24,635 nucleotides of DNA from a virus. Under the pieces are notes generated by a model. That model searched no databases. It saw only the letters and a list, made by a program, of their open reading frames with translations, and was not told the origin of the DNA. The stretch is from IMG/VR virus record IMGVR_UViG_3300031974_000277, positions 1 to 24,635 of that record, one strand, 5' to 3'. Shown one piece after another: positions 7,376 to 14,592 of the stretch. A program made the translations under genes and the position numbers. Within the stretch, counting starts at the first letter, position 1. Each line of letters starts with the position of its first letter.

Positions 7376-9147
7376 ACGAATCTACGCCTTCTCATCAGAT
7401 CTTGTACTGTTTCTATCGTTCGCTGAGACGTTACCTGCATAGCCTGCTGGATCTTAATATCCACTTCTGGGCCAGAGCCACGAGCATCCACGTTATTGAT
7501 GATCGTAATGCCTTGGCCTTGGCCCTTGGTGTGATCTATGACTGATTCATTGGGATGTAGCACACTCAAAAATCCTCCCTTTGAATCGATGCCTCCAGCT
7601 CTAGCACCAAACCCAGTAAAACCACCACCTTCAAATGACTGAGCCTTAATCTGGGCTACTTGCCCTAAACCAGCCGCTACTTGAGCTGCTGCCATAGCAA
7701 ACGATAACGGAGGCGGATACGAGCTGATAGCTAGGGTAGCGCCTTGGTAAGTCTGCATGATCGCTTGTGCAATCTGGAAGGCTTTATTCAATGCGAACAG
7801 CTTTTTGTTATTACTAGCAACGCCTGCGAACTGGTTGCTTAACTCGCCCAAAACATGGCTAGTCTGAGCCGTTGTAGACTTCATGATAAATTCTTTACGC
7901 TTCTTCTCACCTGCTATGGCTTGCTCTTCAAAGAATGACAGCTTCTTAACAGCTTCTTCCGTTCCCTTGCTCGTACCTTCAGCGATCACTTTTCCTGGCG
8001 CAGCATCTGCAATTGCTTCAGCAGTAGCTCTAGCACCAGCTTGGATTTCCTCAAAGAATGTTTGGAATCTTTCACTAGGAAGTGGCGCATTCGTCATGGT
8101 GGCTATCTGATCGTTAACCTCCATGATGGAATTACCCACATCCATAGCAGCTCTAGCAAGTGCATCAGACGGGATCAGATCCATCTTAAAGACGCCTGCT
8201 ATCGTGTTATACAGATTTGAGAAGCTAACGAATGCAGGATTTAGCTTCTGCATGATTGTCTGAACGACTTCAAGCATTGATCGCTTGATGAATGCAAACC
8301 CTAAAACGAGGTTATGTAGTACGTCCCCAACCTTGCCGAAAGAACTAACAACGGCCTGGGCTACACGCTGTCCGATACTACCGAACCCTTCTGTGTCTAG
8401 TGCTGCCTGCCTGAAGTTGTCTGCGGCTTGCTTAATCAACGGACTGAAAGAAACCGCTAACTGATTACCTATGCCCTCAAAGACTCCCTTGGCCTGAGTA
8501 ACCGCATCGTTAGCCTGCTCTATCTTTGCAGCGTCAACACGAGATATCGCTAGTCCTAGCTTCTCTGTCTCTTCTGCCATCAGCTTGAGATTCTCTGAAC
8601 CTCCGCCGATCATATTAAGAACAGCAACGCCACGAGCGCCGAATAAATCAGTGGCTATTCGTACCTTGTCAGTCTGGTTTTCAACATTCTTCATCGCATC
8701 TGCGACCAAGAACATCTGCTGATCTAAAGGTAGCTTCTCTAGTCGTTGAGCGCTTAGGCCCAGCTCAATGAATGCGTCTTTGGCAATACCAGTCCCATCA
8801 GCGGCATCAGAGACGCCAACTGCTAGGTTCTGTAAAGACTTTTCCAGGGTTTTGTTTTCTACGCCAGCAAGGGCTGCTGACATCTGTAGACTACGCAAGG
8901 ATTCAGTAGTGATCCCAATTCTATCCGCAGTCTTAGCAAGCGCATCAATACTTTCCATCGATGCCTTGGTTAATGCTATCCCCGCTGCTGCACCTGCTGC
9001 GGCAAATGCTGCCCCGATCTTAGCTACCTTAGTCGCAGTCTGAGCTGCTGCTTTGCCTAACTTAGCTAATCCGCCCTGCGCCTTCCCAAATGTTTTGGAG
9101 AACTTGTCAGTTGCGCTTATCGGAATGTTAACGGGACTGATTGCCAT
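7372..9147 (-). CDS. Tail tape measure protein
   Basis: 591 aa, with a strong ribosome-binding site (GAGGTGA at 9151-9157) before the ATG. It lies directly after the tail chaperone pair and overlaps the frameshifted T extension by 20 nt. It has an alanine-rich hydrophobic segment near residues 35-60, a long helical middle, a second hydrophobic stretch near 455-495 (MAAAQVAAGLGQ), and the Gly-rich FEGGGFTGFGARAGG...VLHPNESVI tail typical of tape-measure C-termini. It sets tail length. It is short for the family, which suggests a tail near 90 nm. It probably also helps DNA cross the inner membrane. Confidence 0.92.
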   Translation of the reverse strand: MAISPVNIPISATDKFSKTFGKAQGGLAKLGKAAAQTATKVAKIGAAFAAAGAAAGIALTKASMESIDALAKTADRIGITTESLRSLQMSAALAGVENKTLEKSLQNLAVGVSDAADGTGIAKDAFIELGLSAQRLEKLPLDQQMFLVADAMKNVENQTDKVRIATDLFGARGVAVLNMIGGGSENLKLMAEETEKLGLAISRVDAAKIEQANDAVTQAKGVFEGIGNQLAVSFSPLIKQAADNFRQAALDTEGFGSIGQRVAQAVVSSFGKVGDVLHNLVLGFAFIKRSMLEVVQTIMQKLNPAFVSFSNLYNTIAGVFKMDLIPSDALARAAMDVGNSIMEVNDQIATMTNAPLPSERFQTFFEEIQAGARATAEAIADAAPGKVIAEGTSKGTEEAVKKLSFFEEQAIAGEKKRKEFIMKSTTAQTSHVLGELSNQFAGVASNNKKLFALNKAFQIAQAIMQTYQGATLAISSYPPPLSFAMAAAQVAAGLGQVAQIKAQSFEGGGFTGFGARAGGIDSKGGFLSVLHPNESVIDHTKGQGQGITIINNVDARGSGPEVDIKIQQAMQVTSQRTIETVQDLMRRRRFV

Positions 9148-9609
9148 CCTTCACCTCAAAATATGCAACCCAACCTTCAAACTCGACCACATCCATTTCC
9201 ATGATTTCAGCTACTGTCTTATGCAGCAGTTCCGCTAGTTGATAGCAGAAGAATAGGACGTGATCGTTTTTTAGTTTCCCGCTATGTCATCCGCTTGTGG
9301 TTGCATCTCTGCGATTTCACTAGCTACTCTGATCAGAACGTCTGGATCTACTGAGCGGCAAATATCAACCATGTCTGCTTTTTTAAAACAAGCATCGCCA
9401 TTACCGTTGATCATGTAGTAGATCAAAGTCAGAGCAAGCCCTTCATCCATCTTATCCCCTGTTAGCTTTGCTTGAATTTCCATCTTCTTTTTGACGGAAA
9501 TCTGGGGACGGACGAAGTATTGACCGCCCCACTCGGGGATTTCTATAGGCTTGGGATCTGAACTAAGAACGTCCTGATAGTGCTTCTTTGCCTGATCAAG
9601 AATACTCAT
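9128..9609 (-). CDS. Tail assembly chaperone GT fusion made by -1 frameshift
   Basis: The zero-frame G product ends at TAA (9271-9273), immediately after a G_GGA_AAC slippery heptamer. Shifting back one base opens 48 further codons (from LKNDHVLFFCYQLAELLHKT to VKDGNQSR) to a TAA at 9128-9130, giving a 160-aa product. The extension has no start codon or ribosome-binding site of its own, so frameshifting is the natural way to make it. The arrangement matches lambda G/GT, where the minority GT product bridges tape measure and tail tube protein during assembly. Proof would be mass-spectrometric peptides spanning the shift. Confidence 0.85.
9271..9609 (-). CDS. Tail assembly chaperone (lambda gpG-like)
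   Basis: 112 aa, starting at an ATG that shares bases with the tail-tube stop (TAATG). There is no clear ribosome-binding site, so translation probably depends on coupling. The sequence (PIEIPEWGGQYFVRPQISVKKKMEI at its core, split by charged stretches) is the familiar pattern of tail chaperones that sit between tail tube and tape-measure genes. It likely coats and solubilises the tape measure before tail polymerisation, and is not expected in the virion. The last codons form the frameshift site that gives the GT form. Confidence 0.85.
   Translation of the reverse strand: MSILDQAKKHYQDVLSSDPKPIEIPEWGGQYFVRPQISVKKKMEIQAKLTGDKMDEGLALTLIYYMINGNGDACFKKADMVDICRSVDPDVLIRVASEIAEMQPQADDIAGN
9274..9280 (-). 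promoter_or_regulatory. Programmed -1 ribosomal frameshift site (GGGAAAC)
   Basis: The coding strand reads GCG GGA AAC TAA in the zero frame, so G_GGA_AAC fits the canonical X_XXY_YYZ slippery rule. It differs from lambda's GGGAAAG only in the last base. The zero-frame stop follows directly, which may add pausing. I see no obvious strong stem-loop just downstream. Confidence 0.88.
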
Positions 9610-10007
9610 TACGGAGTAGTGGTCTCAGTCAGTGCGCCATTACCTTGAAATTGGATTGACGCCTCTACCATTCCATCAAAAGATGCAGATCTTGTGATAG
9701 AGGTAATATGCATTGCGCCAGAATAATAAACATCACCACTAGCACCAGCATCACCTTCTGGATAGAAAATAATAGCTGTATCTTCTGCCCCGATAGTCAG
9801 AGCATCTTGCCCTGCGTCATCTGGGTCCCAGTAGACATCAGCAGATCCGCTGAAGCTAGTTACTGTTACCTTATAACCTCTCTCGGTATCAGTCATAGCT
9901 GTAGTTTCTACTACGTCTGCGGTTTCCTCAATTGAAAAGCTACGTAAAGAGGCAACAGCCGTACCTCCTACTGTGATCTTTCCGTCACGTCCAATAGTTG
10001 CTGCCAT
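9609..10007 (-). CDS. Major tail tube protein (gpV-like)
   Basis: 132 aa. The ATG has GAGG about 9 nt upstream and lies 3 nt after the preceding 54-aa gene. The sequence shows tail-tube hallmarks: GRDGKITVGGTAVASLRSFS at the start, a VVETTAMTD loop, SFSGSADVYWDPDD, and a late strand with VEASIQFQGNGAL. The length matches a single tube domain with no C-terminal Ig-like extension. It sits between the terminator group and the chaperone, as in lambda (U, V, G). It should polymerise as stacked rings around the tape measure. Confidence 0.9.
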   Translation of the reverse strand: MAATIGRDGKITVGGTAVASLRSFSIEETADVVETTAMTDTERGYKVTVTSFSGSADVYWDPDDAGQDALTIGAEDTAIIFYPEGDAGASGDVYYSGAMHITSITRSASFDGMVEASIQFQGNGALTETTTP

Positions 10008-10010
10008 TTA

Positions 10011-10175
10011 TCAATCCTCTTGGGTTTTTTCCTCTAGGGGTTGTTCTTCGCTTTTCTTTGGCGATCGCTTCGCCTTAGAACCTTCTTCCTTCCATCCTTT
10101 ATTCATCATTGATTCTATTTTAGAAGGATGAACTTTGATTTTAGTTTTACCATCAGGGCTTACTAATTCCTTCAT
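10011..10175 (-). CDS. 54-aa small basic/acidic protein of unknown function
   Basis: The coding strand gives ATG at 10175 overlapping the terminator gene stop (ATGA), an upstream GGAG with a 9-nt spacer, and TGA at 10011-10013. The protein begins MKELVSPDGKTKIKVHPSKI, continues with a short helix (ESMMNKGWK), then has a charged Lys/Glu/Ser-rich tail. The tail tube gene follows 3 nt later. The tight fit between two tail genes supports a real gene. Comparable short proteins with a V..(x)n..GW core are common near phage connector genes, but I cannot name a function. Confidence 0.75.
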   Translation of the reverse strand: MKELVSPDGKTKIKVHPSKIESMMNKGWKEEGSKAKRSPKKSEEQPLEEKTQED

Positions 10176-10615
10176 AGGCTAGACTCCGCATCATTAACGG
10201 CTGTTCTGTATTGTACCGCATAAGTCAAGGTAACAACACCTACGGGGCTTTCACCCTCGCCGTTATAGTTGATCTCTGTAGACACTAACTGACTGAATTT
10301 AGCTAGGTTATTCAATGTCCTGTCAGCACCCATTGCAGCCTCTACCTGGGCGCAAATGGTGTCTACCGTGTCATCAAAGTCAGTAGTGGCTTTGACGTAA
10401 CCTTCAATCACGATGTTCAGATCCCGCTGGGCTACTAAAGTAGAGCCCATGACATCAGCGTTTGAATCTTCGTTAATTGAATATACCAGCAACGCAGGCA
10501 GATTGGCATCCTGTAGCGGATAAACCCTAGACTGGAATACGTTAGATCCCGTTGTAGCCAGTCCCGTAACGGTAGTCGCTACCTGCTCTCTAATCTGCTG
10601 TCTTACGTGGCTCAT
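10172..10615 (-). CDS. Tail terminator (lambda gpU-like)
   Basis: 147 aa, with an ATGA overlap at each end. The N-terminal helix (SHVRQQIREQVATTVTGL), the FQSRVYPLQDANLPALLVY segment, and a following strand (QRDLNIVIEGYVKA) with a long helix are the pattern of gpU-type proteins that cap the tail tube and join the connector. The position between the FII-like gene and the tail tube supports this. No catalytic features are expected. I am confident of the family and less sure of the precise subgroup. Confidence 0.8.
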   Translation of the reverse strand: MSHVRQQIREQVATTVTGLATTGSNVFQSRVYPLQDANLPALLVYSINEDSNADVMGSTLVAQRDLNIVIEGYVKATTDFDDTVDTICAQVEAAMGADRTLNNLAKFSQLVSTEINYNGEGESPVGVVTLTYAVQYRTAVNDAESSL

Positions 10616-10911
10616 TGCTCTTCCAGGGCTACTTCAGTCATCCCTGTTCCATCAGGGCGAACATTGACAGCTTTATAAGTGACTGCGCTGATAACGAACG
10701 TATCGTTGTGCGCTAGATTAGGAGCATCTGCTGTCCTAATAACTGCTATGGGCTGGCTCATTTCCATACCAACCGTTCCAGCATCAACAGAGTAATACTC
10801 GTTAAGGAAAATGGTTTTGATCGTTGACGGAGATCCACCGTCTGGCGTATAGGTTGCATCAACGCCAAAATCAGACAACATGATCAATCTATCATCGGCT
10901 GTCTCAACCAT
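10612..10911 (-). CDS. Head-tail joining protein (FII-like)
   Basis: 99 aa, overlapping the upstream 70-aa gene by 8 nt and the terminator gene by 4 nt. It is a small all-beta protein: an LSDFGVDATYTPDGGSP hairpin, an IFLNEYYSVDAG strand, and a VISAVTYKAVNVRPDGTG element typical of phage FII/connector proteins. Lambda FII is similar in size (117 aa) and holds the same place before gpU. It would sit at the head-tail interface under the portal. Confidence 0.72.
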   Translation of the reverse strand: MVETADDRLIMLSDFGVDATYTPDGGSPSTIKTIFLNEYYSVDAGTVGMEMSQPIAVIRTADAPNLAHNDTFVISAVTYKAVNVRPDGTGMTEVALEEQ

Positions 10912-11116
10912 TCTTCTTAGGCCGTCCCCGACGCTTAGGCTGCTCGTCTGACTCGTCTAAGCCTACTGATCGATTCTCTACTTTAGGCTCATCGTAAGGC
11001 ATGATTCTGCCCATCGATAACAAAGCCCTTTCTTCATCACCAGTTACGTCAACAATAGATCCCGCTTGAGCAGGTTTTTTATTGATGACGCAGCTTTTTA
11101 ATACTTGATATTTCAT
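10904..11116 (-). CDS. 70-aa protein with C-terminal AT-hook-like tail
   Basis: It follows the capsid gene by 48 nt and has a good ribosome-binding site (GGTGA, 4-nt spacer). The first half (MKYQVLKSCVINKKPAQAGS, then VDVTGDEERALLSMGRI) is a short beta/helix domain. The C-terminus is basic and ends KRRGRPKKNG, which contains the RGRP core of AT-hooks that bind AT-rich minor groove. The position right after the capsid gene fits a small head-completion or internal DNA-associated protein. The function is not known. Confidence 0.75.
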   Translation of the reverse strand: MKYQVLKSCVINKKPAQAGSIVDVTGDEERALLSMGRIMPYDEPKVENRSVGLDESDEQPKRRGRPKKNG

Positions 11117-11131
11117 AGATCACCAAGACTT

Positions 11132-11149
11132 GCGGGGCCGAAGCCCCGC
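11132..11149 (-). other. UUCG-tetraloop hairpin after the capsid gene
   Basis: The coding strand reads GCGGGGCTTCGGCCCCGC: a perfect 7-bp GC-rich stem closing a C(UUCG)G tetraloop, one of the most stable RNA hairpins. It lies in the only 48-nt gap between called genes, 15 nt after the capsid stop codon. No T-tract follows, so it is not a standard Rho-independent terminator. It more likely protects or processes the capsid message, or attenuates downstream expression. Confidence 0.85.
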
Positions 11150-11164
11150 TCATCATTGTTGGTA

Positions 11165-12418
11165 TTAGCTACCGCCGTCGTTTCCGATACAGAAGCTAAC
11201 AGCGTGTCGTACTGCAACGTCGCAAGTTTGCATTGCGATGATTCGTACATTACCGCTAGTAGCGCCAGCATATGGATCTACGAGGATATCAAGGCCGCTC
11301 CAAAAACCTACGAGTAGCGAGTCAAAATCGCCAAAATAGGCATCACCTGATGCAACCTGATTAGATACGATGGCCCTATAGCCATTAACCGTACCACCAG
11401 GTTCAACTACGAACTGTGCAGTTCCAGTTGCTTTCTCGGTAGTCTTCAAAGCACCTACCATCGCAGCGTTCATGATATAAGCCAAGTTTCCACGAAGAGC
11501 ATTGTCTTCAGCGACCTTGGTTTCCATTTCTACTACTTGTGGGAAAGTGGGAACTAAGATCGGTGGAGGCGTACCAAAGTCAACAGTGTTGATTCCAGCA
11601 GTGTTCTTGATACCAGTGGGTGCGCCACCAGTTCCGTCGCCTTGAAGTGCGCCCAGATCAATCGCAAGAGCAATAGCTTGAGCAAGATCATCACGAACAA
11701 GAGCTTCAACGCTTAATGATGACTGTTGCATGAGCTGTCGTGTGATGTCCGTAAACGCCCCAAGATGCCTCGGCGTCATGCTGACAGAAGATACAGTCAT
11801 TTCTGATTCAGAAACGGCAGAACCTTCAGTTACCCAGCTAGAAGCAGCAGCAGTTGCCTTCTTGGGGATCTTAACATCGCCAGAAAGGCCATTCAGCAAA
11901 CGTGCGCCAGCTTGCATGACAGAAGAAGAGTTTCGCAGAACGTCGATGAACTCACCGCCACGGAAATCATCCGTGAACAATGATGCTTCATCAGTGCTGT
12001 TCAAATCTCGCTTCCAGTTACGAAGTACATCAGCAGGAAGCATCACGCCTTGTGCTGCTCGTCCATACTGATCAGCAGCAGCTCGTGAACATTCAAATTC
12101 AAAAGCAGCGGCTTCTTGAGCACGTCGATCATGTGGGTTAGCAAGAGCGTTTACCGCACGAAGGATTGAGAAGCGCTTAACTTCTTTATCAGTCATGCCG
12201 ATATCTTCAGCTTGCAGGGCTTTCTCTGAGCCAATTGACTCAAGCAGTTCACCTCGGAACTCCTCAATTGACTTGCCATCACGAATAGCTTTCTGAGCCA
12301 TTTCGCTCTGGTTGTGTCGAGCACCAAGCTCAACGATTTGTGCAGCGTTCTTCTGTTCAGCCTTACGAGCTTCCGCTTGTACTGCTGCAACATCAACTGC
12401 GTTTTCTACGTTTTCCAT
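11165..12418 (-). CDS. Major capsid protein from an internal start (nested product)
   Basis: The ATG for Met335 of the fusion lies at 12416-12418. It is preceded by AAGGTGA (12424-12430) with a 5-nt spacer, one of the best ribosome-binding sites in the window. Initiation here would give 417 aa: the helical delta/scaffold region plus the HK97-fold capsid, a normal length for an HK97-type capsid precursor. The internal start falls exactly between the protease and capsid domains. This would let the phage make many capsid subunits per protease. It is predicted from sequence only; protein N-termini would settle it. Confidence 0.6.
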   Translation of the reverse strand: MENVENAVDVAAVQAEARKAEQKNAAQIVELGARHNQSEMAQKAIRDGKSIEEFRGELLESIGSEKALQAEDIGMTDKEVKRFSILRAVNALANPHDRRAQEAAAFEFECSRAAADQYGRAAQGVMLPADVLRNWKRDLNSTDEASLFTDDFRGGEFIDVLRNSSSVMQAGARLLNGLSGDVKIPKKATAAASSWVTEGSAVSESEMTVSSVSMTPRHLGAFTDITRQLMQQSSLSVEALVRDDLAQAIALAIDLGALQGDGTGGAPTGIKNTAGINTVDFGTPPPILVPTFPQVVEMETKVAEDNALRGNLAYIMNAAMVGALKTTEKATGTAQFVVEPGGTVNGYRAIVSNQVASGDAYFGDFDSLLVGFWSGLDILVDPYAGATSGNVRIIAMQTCDVAVRHAVSFCIGNDGGS

Positions 12419-13420
12419 AGGAATCACCTTAGAGTTTTCAGTTACAGTTATGGTGGAAAGCTCGTCTGAACGACCAACGCCGACTGTCACATCAGCAGGG
12501 ATCGATACCAAACTTGCTTCTACTGGACGCCATGACTTGGCTACGTATGTATCCTTGCCACGCTTTTCCATTTTGTTGATGGCGTAACCAACACTAATGT
12601 TAGCTTTGATGCCATCTACAACATCGTCAAACGCTTCAGCAGCGATACCGTTTCGTCCAAAACGTACCTTGGCCCGTAGTCGACGGGACTCGCTGTCGAG
12701 TTCAACAGATTCAATTTTCCCGATCTGCTGTTTTGGATCGTGATCCAGCAATAACGGGGCTCTGCCAGAAGCTAAGAATGATAAATCAATAGCTTCTTCA
12801 GAATGTTCTAATACTTCCATGCCGAAAGATCGTTCAACAGGCTCTTCTGATGATATAGCGATCATTGCTGTTCGCATTTCTTCATCGATTGGGCCTTTCT
12901 CCATATGGATAGCTCGGTATTCAACCTTAGCTGAACGCTCTTCTTCCATATGCTCTTTCATGGCTTCGTAGTCTTCATCACGCTGCTCATCTTTTGCCAA
13001 CTCAATGACAAAGGAATCCTCAGTCTCTGTGACATTTACTACGTGTCTTTCTTCTAGTTCCATATCATCAGCCCTTTCGTCTGCTGCTTCCATAGATTTT
13101 TTAATGCGTCTAACCCAAGCCTGTCCGCTGTCCCCTCCCCACAAGGCCCAGGCTATACGGCCTGCGCTTGGATATCCTTTTTCACCAGGGCTGAACCCTT
13201 CGCCTTTCTTGTCAACTTCATGCCTCGCAAAATAACTAGACATGCGATTGACTGTCTCTATCGATAACTCTCTTTTGTTAGAGATATCTCTGGCTCTGGC
13301 AACACCAACAGCAGTTCCACCCCTGCCGTATTCTTCCCGCCATTCCAGTCCACGCTTGGCCTCCTTAGCCATTGCGTCACTAGGCGTCGTGTTTATTTCT
13401 TTGCCCTTATAACTAGCCAT
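11165..13420 (-). CDS. Fused N-terminal domain / HK97 prohead protease / major capsid protein
   Basis: 751 aa in one continuous frame. Residues 15-110 form an uncharacterised domain (GRGGTAVGVARARDISNKRE, then GYPSAGRIAWALWGGD). Residues about 165-320 match HK97-type prohead protease, with probable catalytic His227 (LLLDHD) and Ser276 (NISVGY). Residues 335-415 are helical and charged, like a delta/scaffold domain. Residues about 415-751 are an HK97-fold capsid protein (SSWVTEGSAVSESEMTVSSV; late LGALQGDGTGGAPTGI). Protease and capsid are usually separate genes, but fusions are known. Self-processing should release the capsid. An internal start at residue 335 could add free capsid. The GC-rich hairpin follows. 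Confidence 0.9.
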   Translation of the reverse strand: MASYKGKEINTTPSDAMAKEAKRGLEWREEYGRGGTAVGVARARDISNKRELSIETVNRMSSYFARHEVDKKGEGFSPGEKGYPSAGRIAWALWGGDSGQAWVRRIKKSMEAADERADDMELEERHVVNVTETEDSFVIELAKDEQRDEDYEAMKEHMEEERSAKVEYRAIHMEKGPIDEEMRTAMIAISSEEPVERSFGMEVLEHSEEAIDLSFLASGRAPLLLDHDPKQQIGKIESVELDSESRRLRAKVRFGRNGIAAEAFDDVVDGIKANISVGYAINKMEKRGKDTYVAKSWRPVEASLVSIPADVTVGVGRSDELSTITVTENSKVIPMENVENAVDVAAVQAEARKAEQKNAAQIVELGARHNQSEMAQKAIRDGKSIEEFRGELLESIGSEKALQAEDIGMTDKEVKRFSILRAVNALANPHDRRAQEAAAFEFECSRAAADQYGRAAQGVMLPADVLRNWKRDLNSTDEASLFTDDFRGGEFIDVLRNSSSVMQAGARLLNGLSGDVKIPKKATAAASSWVTEGSAVSESEMTVSSVSMTPRHLGAFTDITRQLMQQSSLSVEALVRDDLAQAIALAIDLGALQGDGTGGAPTGIKNTAGINTVDFGTPPPILVPTFPQVVEMETKVAEDNALRGNLAYIMNAAMVGALKTTEKATGTAQFVVEPGGTVNGYRAIVSNQVASGDAYFGDFDSLLVGFWSGLDILVDPYAGATSGNVRIIAMQTCDVAVRHAVSFCIGNDGGS
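12424..12430 (-). promoter_or_regulatory. Internal ribosome-binding site for the capsid part
   Basis: The coding strand has AAGGTGA followed by TTCCT and ATG. It complements the 3' end of 16S rRNA (UCACCU) and stands at optimal spacing, inside the fused protease-capsid ORF. Confidence 0.65.
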
Positions 13421-13431
13421 GCTTGATTCTA

Positions 13432-14592
13432 CTAAATATCAGTGTTATGTGGAATAAGTTTAGAAGCCTTCTTGACACCCTCGTTAATCACGTTCAGTCC
13501 CGCAGTATTCGTCTCCACAAGAGCATTGACTGTCAAATCCCGAACGTCACAAGTGCCCGTACTGAAGTCTCTAACGTCTGCTATACCTCTAATAGGCATA
13601 AAGCCAGCAGTACAGCTTGAGTTTATAATCACCACGCCAGACGCCATATCTATACATACATCGCCATCTGGATCGTCTGAGGTGTGGTTGTTTAATTCTA
13701 TAGCGCCTGCATAGTTACGCAGCAATAGCTGTCCGCTTCCATTAAAGTCAATTGCTGGGTTAGGCTCGCCTGCCAGAGTATTACTGAAGCAGTCCAATGC
13801 TCCGAGCATAGCTCCAGGCTCAAGCGTTATAGTGTTATTCAAGCTGCATTGGAAAACAAAACCAGACGTGTAGGTTACGTTCAACAATACACACTGGCGA
13901 TAGATGTTATTGCCGTCCAGCGTTCCTTGTATCCTACAATTGACGAAATCACAGTTTCTTATGTTTGCAGATGGATCAAACGTCAATGTCTCAGTAACAG
14001 GGCTATCTGTGGTAAAAGCATATCCATCGCTAAAATCAACATCGGCGATAGTCATAGAGCTAAGTATTCTAATCTGATGTATGCCATTGGCATCAGCGAT
14101 CAACTTAGCATCTGCTAGGTTATTAACTGGCGTCTTTCTTGTGCCTATTGGGATGTCAGTTCCTGAGTTTGAAGAATTGACATCTACACAAACCTCTCCG
14201 TTGTATGACGCAATTAGGATAGTCGATAGATCCTGCAAGCCTGCTGAGTTAGCAGATCTAACAGAGACTTGGTTTACGTTAACCACATCACCTACGTTAC
14301 TATTAGCGCCTACGAGGTTGACGGCATACTGACCGTCCTCAAAAGTAACTGTGTAACCGTTGATGATCTCAATTACACGAGCCAGCGTTACCCCACCTAC
14401 TGTCACCGAGGTGTTATGGTTATGCGTCTTAGGCCACGGCATACCCGCAGGATCATCTTCTAAGTCCTTTAGCGTAAGTCTGAACGTATCCAGGTTTAGC
14501 TGCCGTATCTCGGTAGGCGTAGACTGAATCAGCGTAGTGTCTGCCTTTGGGACAGTTATTACGCCCGTAGGCCAATCAATGGAGATTGCCAC
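13432..14592 (-). CDS. Beta-rich structural protein with probable beta-helix (accessory head/neck block)
   Basis: I choose the GTG at 14592 (386 aa) because a perfect GGAGGT lies 7 nt upstream. An earlier GTG at 14601 overlaps that site. The N-terminal 110 residues (SIDWPTGVITVPKADTTLIQ, then ARVIEIINGYTVTFEDGQYA) look like a conserved domain I have seen in other phage structural proteins of unknown role. Residues about 180-290 carry a right-handed beta-helix pattern (NIRNCDFVNCRIQGTLDGN). The C-terminus is a short amphipathic helix. The protease-capsid gene starts 11 nt downstream. It is likely a virion surface protein or fibre; there are no catalytic motifs. Confidence 0.72.
   Translation of the reverse strand: MAISIDWPTGVITVPKADTTLIQSTPTEIRQLNLDTFRLTLKDLEDDPAGMPWPKTHNHNTSVTVGGVTLARVIEIINGYTVTFEDGQYAVNLVGANSNVGDVVNVNQVSVRSANSAGLQDLSTILIASYNGEVCVDVNSSNSGTDIPIGTRKTPVNNLADAKLIADANGIHQIRILSSMTIADVDFSDGYAFTTDSPVTETLTFDPSANIRNCDFVNCRIQGTLDGNNIYRQCVLLNVTYTSGFVFQCSLNNTITLEPGAMLGALDCFSNTLAGEPNPAIDFNGSGQLLLRNYAGAIELNNHTSDDPDGDVCIDMASGVVIINSSCTAGFMPIRGIADVRDFSTGTCDVRDLTVNALVETNTAGLNVINEGVKKASKLIPHNTDI

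Noticed and set aside
11132-11149. Rho-independent terminator after the capsid gene
   Set aside because: The stem is strong but no T-tract follows on the coding strand, and the next gene has its own ribosome-binding site 15-20 nt later. It is kept only as a hairpin of unknown role.
12193-12396. 67-aa minus-strand ORF inside the protease-capsid gene
   Set aside because: Out-of-frame shadow within the capsid delta region, with no ribosome-binding site and no family resemblance.
13061-13063. Second internal start (Met120) that would release a protease without the N-terminal domain
   Set aside because: Only a weak AAGGG lies upstream at about 8 nt, far poorer than the capsid-start site, and it does not fall at a clear domain border.
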